This document shows positions 7,001 through 10,586 of a stretch of DNA of 10,586 nucleotides, in pieces. The notes under the pieces are model-generated. The model searched no databases and was not told the DNA's origin. It was given only the letters and a program-made list of their open reading frames with translations. Numbering within the stretch: the stretch's first letter is position 1; each line of letters begins with the position of its first letter. Source of the DNA: JBJKRF01 sp046704785 (GTDB taxonomy: Bacteria > Chloroflexota > Anaerolineae > Anaerolineales > Villigracilaceae). The DNA lies in the NCBI GenBank assembly GCA_046704785.1, contig JBJKRF010000101.1:1-10586 (forward strand), written 5' to 3'. A program made the translations under genes and the position numbers.

Positions 7001-9660
7001 TGACGGCCAGCGAGGGATATACGGAACTGTTCACCAATACGACGTTGCGTCCCTTCCTGTCTTTCTGGAGTGATTGGGATGGCAGCAACCGCCCTTCTGG
7101 TCAAGGCCATCGTTTGATGGCTGCCGCCGTGATGGAAAATGTCCGGCGTATGGCGCAGATACTCAACCTGCTTCGCAAGGCGGATTCTCATGTCCAGATT
7201 GCGCCGGATTTGCTACTTGAACTGGATCGCTTGCCGCGACGTAGCCGCGAGTTCACCCAATTATTGAACAACATTACCCAGTTAACCCATCAACTGGAAC
7301 AACGCTATCGTGGCATCCTGCCCTTCTCGGTAGATGCCACTCCCTTCGAGCGTTTGGCCACTCAATTGCACTTGCGCCGTGACCCTGCCCGGGTGTTGTG
7401 GCAACACAATGACAGCTATGAACACAAGATGCGCGAGCTTCGGGAACAGCGCCGAGCCATGCTAGAAACCTATTTTGCGCTGAACAAGAAATTACGCAAG
7501 CAATTACACGCGCTAATTCCAGACATCCAGTCCAACCGGACAGTGGCGCCGCTTCTACGGGAAGTGGTTGGGTACCGGGACATTTTGCAGCGCATTGTGG
7601 TCACACCTCGCATTCACCAGGGCATGATTACCGCACGTGATCAGTTTGCCATCGATACGACCGTATTCAACATGCAGGAAATTAATGCCATCGCTGGGAA
7701 ATACGGCAACCCTGGCATGACCCTGGGGCTGCAAATCAGCATGACAACCAAACCCGAAGCGCTGATCGCGCTCGACCGAAAAATGGGTACCCAAATCGAG
7801 CAAACCCGGCGTGAACACCAGGATACAGAACTTCCCACGATTTGGTTAATTCCTTTGTTTGAAGACCTCGAGGCAGTAACGCACATTCCGGACTATCTGG
7901 ATCGCGTCTGGGATTATGCCAACCAGAGCCGCCACACCGAGCAAACCCCACAGAGCCGTCTGGCTGAGATACTGGCGGAGATTTTTATCGCTGGATCCGA
8001 TTTAAGCCAACAGATCAGCCAAGCCAATGGCGCCTTTCAATATATCAAGGCCAAGTACGCCATCCAGACCTGGTTGGCCGAACATGGTGTTGCCGACGCA
8101 GTCCGAGTCAAGCTGGGCAGCGGCGAACCGATGCAGCGTCAGGGTGGTTATTACTCACCTGTCGCAGGCCAGCCGGCTTTTGTCAACGTAGAGAGTCATC
8201 GGCGCCGCCTGGCTCGAAACCTGCCGCAGGCTGCCCAGAAAAGCACATCCTATGCTGTCACGCCTCTGCAAGGAGTCCTCCTGGGGGGTGACTTGCGCAC
8301 CTTCCAGAGCAGTATATCGGAACATCTGCGCTTCCTACCAGTGCATGAATTGGCAAATTTGCTTTATCACGTGCGCGAGTCACAAAAGATGCACCGGCTG
8401 AACCTGCTCAGGGCTGCTGAAACCCTGACCGAAAGCCGCCTGGGTGCGAAAAGCCGGGGCGTACAGGAACTGGAACGCCTGACGATTGGAATGCCGGAAG
8501 CGCTTTATGAGAGCTTCCTGGAAGAGGTCACCGAGCATTTCCGTCACATTCTTTATGGCAGGCCGGAAGAGGTGTTCGGCATTCACATCATCTCCTATTT
8601 TATCGGGCGTTCCATTCCCCAACTGCGTGATCGCCCCACCTCCCGTCTGCGGGCCGCCTCGGGCGCCGATCGAGGACAGCAAATCCTGGCAAGTGTCGCA
8701 GAAATGATCCCACTCTCGAAGCAGGGTAGTATGCTGCGGGCCATTTCCCACAACCAGGCGCAAACTGCCATCTTGGGCATTAACCAGTTGACTACTGGCT
8801 TATTCCGTGCTCTGGATTACTATGCCCAGAAAACCTTTCCTGATGCCGAGCGCGACAGCCTGATAGCCGAGCGCTTGTTGCCACGCCTGCCAGTTTATGA
8901 GATCCTGCATACCCTGCGTATTTATCAGGATTGGCGGGGCGAATTCACCAAACGCATCGAGACGGCCTTCCCGGCTGGAAACTCGGCCTTTGTCGCGTTG
9001 CGTGAAGACCACGATTCCATGTTGCGTTTCCTGCCTTTGTTTCAACAGGAACTTCTGCGGCGGCACGGCCTGAACGTGAGCGATTTTGTCGTCGACGGAA
9101 TTTTTATTCCCGACCTGCTGCCGACCTTGCGCCCCGACCTCGCAGTCTTGATGCAGGGAAATATGTTCAATACCGACCTCGACCAGATGCTCAAAGACGC
9201 TCATGGAAAAATAGATGCGGACTGGCAAGAACAGGTGACTCAGTTGCTCCAGTTGCCTGAGCAGGTGCGCTATTGGCGTTCTGCGATCTGGGATTTGATT
9301 GGCGATTCCATTTATCAGCGTGTACAGAGTTTCACGGAGCTGGCGACCGCCTTGAGTTCCGTCTCCACCACGCGTTCCGGGCCGGCTCGTTCACCTGGAC
9401 AAAAGCTACCGTCCGCGCTGGCAGGTTTCCTGCGCTCGGCACGCATGGATGACGAGATGCGCCAGTTCCTGGTCAGTGCAGTGGAACAGTTGAGTAATAT
9501 TACCGAAGGAAGTATTGAGGTGCCGGTCAGTGTGATTCGCGCTATCAATGATCTGGAACGGATTGCGATGATCGAAGAAACTGCAATGCCCACTGAAACG
9601 CAGGCCGCGCTGCGCTGCTGCGTCTTGCAAATTGCTCGCCTGGCTGGGGAAAATGGGTAG
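4051..9660 (+). CDS. Giant fusion: tandem PLP aminotransferase domains plus PEP carboxylase-like region
   Basis: This 1869-residue protein has no signal peptide or membrane helix and is probably cytosolic. Domain 1 (about 35-340) follows the aminotransferase fold (FHIGNP, YMPRGGY at 105-111, SGGISET at 151-157), but where the Schiff-base lysine should be it reads VGNAE (292-296), so it looks inactive. Domain 2 (about 440-790) is intact: SGSS at 460-463, NPHNATG at 535-541, D566 and Y569 in DLAYQ, SMSK with K613, R621 eight residues later, and R757 in FRLTLGG. From about 800 it follows bacterial PEP carboxylase order: HPTQ 919-922, SDWDGSNRP 1007-1015, QISMTT 1228-1233, IPLFED 1267-1272, SD with D1317, a GSG...R loop with R1363, DRPTSR 1527-1532, LRAI 1562-1565. 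Spacings resemble E. coli PEPC (His to Glu 352 versus 368; Asp to Arg 46 versus 44). PEPC makes oxaloacetate, which a PLP transaminase could turn into aspartate. The second aminotransferase is firm, PEPC homology is strong, PEPC activity is open. Translation starts at the ATGA overlap with the SPFH gene and has only a weak ribosome site. Confidence 0.85.
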   Translation: MIRQTDPLAFFRLKQIRVARVSEISEATAAAPVPSEERVNFHIGNPLQDVNLSSAFLRIALGIDVRRQDLADANTNALLEYLGWDQADKPKLEFLIRTIRKSSPYMPRGGYNRKAPHPLVNTFSKWLENQQEPLQYDLGEKSGKREVILASGGISETLRVMLVAISSYLQITPARVLCYRYAYPESYRTIPNLLIEQLSDAEQVARAEVEEWLSNQPETPTFMVIGGSLNEETRRKLRHLSIQYPLFFIEANNALNHHSLAREAKLVQRVIRLLTPAIFAPRLDSLSTLFVVGNAEFLGVIENVQFQLKGTPSASEIEFLNFLLEQNLANLETEIPTEIFEDKAWLDEWGDGGVAAATLSRLASRVGGHLDSLMQEHAQTLNRALTAVDEKTDRVARMLQERWKTDQIDELADLDSLTLLNQLIQNAHEPVWQQTLQRSFLSVFARHQPQYRPEACLVASGSSRTALGMLGFHCGITDVLFPDLSWSYEQCFPKVHVVPLTPDLRLDVDAMIAKLEQLCQADPHWPEHGAVAINNPHNATGRIFAEADVARLITYCLQHHIYVVDDLAYQNVAPVDGLPQIKTARQIATDLVHTGVLDEAKTDRVITVHSMSKTDCLAGARLSVVEIRETDLRERFCQLNNLIEPNLVAIFICYLFYRGPLEGARTYWRMRNTVFKERTQALLSASENLPSNRNPFGLTIIPPTGSMYPLLFVEHLPNGLSLDWLASSLARRGIGLLPLATFARTEEGFDTGRRTFRLTLGGVDPAATMQVKARRLLIDLNRMIAEEDARYNRRQLTFHLSSDENGDVAARLQQWDDITRQIFRQFENSRSFRQLTSLSPVVDGKHLQDDFIKHYLPERLDIFRTRLQERAFISDELMRRAATGNGDWLVGRLEREFMKDSLSRRQELFRLRNYDRTVHPTQKYSLRAEMVIDAILRALILGQPVAPALVEKTGQEMFNEFLGQNVSINSQLEADEILVDLDTLTASEGYTELFTNTTLRPFLSFWSDWDGSNRPSGQGHRLMAAAVMENVRRMAQILNLLRKADSHVQIAPDLLLELDRLPRRSREFTQLLNNITQLTHQLEQRYRGILPFSVDATPFERLATQLHLRRDPARVLWQHNDSYEHKMRELREQRRAMLETYFALNKKLRKQLHALIPDIQSNRTVAPLLREVVGYRDILQRIVVTPRIHQGMITARDQFAIDTTVFNMQEINAIAGKYGNPGMTLGLQISMTTKPEALIALDRKMGTQIEQTRREHQDTELPTIWLIPLFEDLEAVTHIPDYLDRVWDYANQSRHTEQTPQSRLAEILAEIFIAGSDLSQQISQANGAFQYIKAKYAIQTWLAEHGVADAVRVKLGSGEPMQRQGGYYSPVAGQPAFVNVESHRRRLARNLPQAAQKSTSYAVTPLQGVLLGGDLRTFQSSISEHLRFLPVHELANLLYHVRESQKMHRLNLLRAAETLTESRLGAKSRGVQELERLTIGMPEALYESFLEEVTEHFRHILYGRPEEVFGIHIISYFIGRSIPQLRDRPTSRLRAASGADRGQQILASVAEMIPLSKQGSMLRAISHNQAQTAILGINQLTTGLFRALDYYAQKTFPDAERDSLIAERLLPRLPVYEILHTLRIYQDWRGEFTKRIETAFPAGNSAFVALREDHDSMLRFLPLFQQELLRRHGLNVSDFVVDGIFIPDLLPTLRPDLAVLMQGNMFNTDLDQMLKDAHGKIDADWQEQVTQLLQLPEQVRYWRSAIWDLIGDSIYQRVQSFTELATALSSVSTTRSGPARSPGQKLPSALAGFLRSARMDDEMRQFLVSAVEQLSNITEGSIEVPVSVIRAINDLERIAMIEETAMPTETQAALRCCVLQIARLAGENG

Positions 9661-9695
9661 TATCAGAATACCATTGTAATCTGCTGTTTTTGGCG

Positions 9696-9716
9696 GCATA
9701 CCCCTTCGGGGTACGC
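9696..9716 (+). terminator. Hairpin after the aminotransferase fusion gene
   Basis: TACCCC (9699-9704) pairs with GGGGTA (9708-9713) around TTC, and the stem extends by GC/GC beyond one A-C mismatch. It starts 36 bp after the stop codon. There is no T-run behind it, so it is at best a weak terminator or a stabilising 3' structure. A T5 stretch lies before the hairpin (9687-9691). Confidence 0.3.
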
Positions 9717-9749
9717 TAGCACTCTCGCGTTTTACCAATTAAAAATAGT

Positions 9750-10208
9750 GGTAGTGCTCTAAAGCAAGTGATGAATGGTAAACCAAAAGAATGGTCAGCA
9801 AAAACCAGGTATGTCGAAGATGCGGCAGTGAGCATATTGTCAAGAACGGGCCAGCCAGCAATACTGGTGCAAGGAGTGCGGCAAACGCGGTGTGATCGAG
9901 CCACAACATAGCTGTACGGAAGCTGAAAAATAACAAAACATCGCAGCCTATTACGAAAGGCCGAGTATGCGCGACATTGTATCTTTGGCATCAGCCCGAC
10001 CGCGCTGTTGAGTTGGCTAAAAAAAGGCCAAAGGAACCCCAGCCTGGAGCGGACCCTGGTACCAGTTAAAGCTGGAGACGTACTTGAATTAGTCGTTTGT
10101 GCTCCAAAAGTCGGCAAAATGCTGGTTGTGGATTGCTTTGTCTCGCCGAATACGGCAGGACGTGGCATTTGTGATCGTTGACCGCAGCGAGGCAACCTGC
10201 CGCAAGCC
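9750..10208 (+). mobile_element. Remnant of an IS1-family element
   Basis: The decayed IS1 transposase is preceded by GGTAGTGCTCTAAAGC at 9750-9765. This starts like IS1-type ends (GGT.. about 40 bp before the first reading frame) and may be the left inverted repeat. The matching right end is absent: the element stops abruptly near 10208, beside the end of the IS630-family element. The stretch 9661-9749 between the fusion gene and this remnant holds only the hairpin at 9696-9716. Confidence 0.55.
9791..10208 (+). pseudogene. IS1-family transposase remnant (InsA/InsB-like), broken
   Basis: From the ATG at 9791 the frame reads VCRRCGSEHIVKNG, the N-terminal CxxC zinc motif of IS1 InsA. After a frameshift near 9850-9859 comes QYWCKECGKRGV, the second CxxC. 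TAA at 9931 interrupts, then the frame continues with YYERPSMRDIVSL. A second shift near 9980 gives FGISPTALLSWLKK, the helix-turn-helix part. A third shift before 10093 gives SFVLQKSAKCWLWIALSRR and then VDRSEATCRK, the InsB core containing the second catalytic Asp. The region that would hold the first catalytic Asp (LELDE) is damaged and the C-terminus with the last Glu is missing. With at least three frameshifts, one stop and a truncation, this is dead. Confidence 0.85.
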
Positions 10209-10586
10209 ATTCCACTAGTACATCTTGGCATAAATAGCTATGCAGAAAGTGCTCTGCCCTTGTAAGTCCATTTGAAAGGTTTTGCCATCGTGCGGTTGTA
10301 ATACTCAATAAAAGCCAGGACCTTGCGTTTCAGGTCATCAATTGACGTGAAGTTGCCTCGTTTGAGGACCTTGCGAACCAAAATGCTAAACCAGATTTCA
10401 ATCTGGTTCATCCAGGAAGCGCGCTTGGGAGTGTAGTGAAAAACAATCCGATGTGTCGAGTCGCTCAAAAAAGCGGCTCTCGAAGCTTTGGATTTCAGGA
10501 TGCCAGATTTGCCTTTGACACCTAGGTCAATATCAAGGTCTGATTCTTCGGCTACATAGCGCACCAAAGATTCAGACACATGAATA
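10209..10586 (-). mobile_element. IS630-family element, 3' end
   Basis: The element must end between the transposase stop (10238) and the IS1 remnant, which is still readable to about 10208, leaving some 30 bp for its terminal repeat. A CTAG at 10215-10218 contains a TA that would suit IS630 target choice, but the other end is outside the window so no inverted repeat can be matched. A short dyad GCATA/TATGC occurs at 10228-10243 and overlaps the transposase stop. Confidence 0.6.
10238..10586 (-). CDS. IS630-family transposase, C-terminal part (runs off the window)
   Basis: This is the 3' part of a DDE transposase of the IS630/Tc1-mariner superfamily, which moves its element by cut-and-paste into TA sites. 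About 116 codons are visible. They include LGVKGKSG, the family's HYTPKRASWMNQIEIWFSIL block, where E of NQIEIWF is the third catalytic acid, then RKVLKRGNFTS and the end AFIEYYNRTMAKPFKWTY. The frame stays open through the right edge of the window, so the start and the first two catalytic Asp residues lie outside. No damage is seen in the visible part. Confidence 0.9.
   Translation of the reverse strand, partial: IHVSESLVRYVAEESDLDIDLGVKGKSGILKSKASRAAFLSDSTHRIVFHYTPKRASWMNQIEIWFSILVRKVLKRGNFTSIDDLKRKVLAFIEYYNRTMAKPFKWTYKGRALSA

Noticed and set aside
9716..10231. Minus-strand open frame of 171 codons at the right end
   Set aside because: It lies opposite the IS1 remnant, whose plus-strand pieces match the transposase; the minus translation shows no known family.
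10238..10579. Complete small protein starting at GTG 10579
   Set aside because: The frame stays open to the right edge and matches only the C-terminal part of IS630 transposases, so the GTG is internal.
1..10586. CRISPR array, rRNA genes or prophage genes
   Set aside because: No regularly spaced repeats, rRNA stretches or phage structural or lysis genes were seen anywhere in the window.

Overview
The window looks like chromosomal DNA of a moderately GC-rich bacterium. The gene set (separate secD and secF, an SPFH membrane protein, and a giant fused aminotransferase) together with IS1/IS630-type elements suits a Chloroflexota bacterium of the Anaerolineae type. That assignment is an inference from protein style, not from a marker gene.

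Layout: 1-318 is a leader without a convincing gene, holding a hairpin, a likely -10 box and a pair of facing 12-bp repeats. At 319-2752 lies a secD-secF operon (10-bp gap, secF ribosome site overlapping the secD stop), closed by a perfect-stem terminator at 2771-2806. At 2807-3082 there is a degenerate tRNA-like remnant on the minus strand, then a promoter. At 3083-9660 a two-gene unit follows: an N-terminally anchored SPFH/band-7 protein whose stop overlaps the start of an 1869-residue protein (ATGA overlap). The last 0.9 kb is a mobile-element scrapyard: a frameshifted IS1-family transposase remnant (+) cut off by the 3' end of an IS630-family transposase (-) that runs out of the window.

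The most interesting object is the 1869-residue protein. Its N-terminal third carries two fold-type-I PLP aminotransferase domains. The first lacks the lysine motif; the second keeps the Asn, Asp, Tyr, Lys and Arg set. From about residue 800 to near the end it follows the motif order of phosphoenolpyruvate carboxylase (PEPC): HPTQ, a DWDG-N-P-like motif, ISM, IPLFED, SD, a Gly/Arg loop, RP..R and LRAI. Two or three PEPC catalytic positions appear substituted. If active, the fusion would make oxaloacetate from PEP and transaminate it to aspartate in one polypeptide. If inactive as a carboxylase, the PEPC part would be a repurposed scaffold. Its tight coupling to an SPFH membrane protein suggests the enzyme works at, or is organised by, the membrane.

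SecD and SecF are the proton-motive accessory subunits of the Sec translocase. Nothing in the sequence links them to the downstream unit except proximity, and a terminator and a separate promoter divide them.
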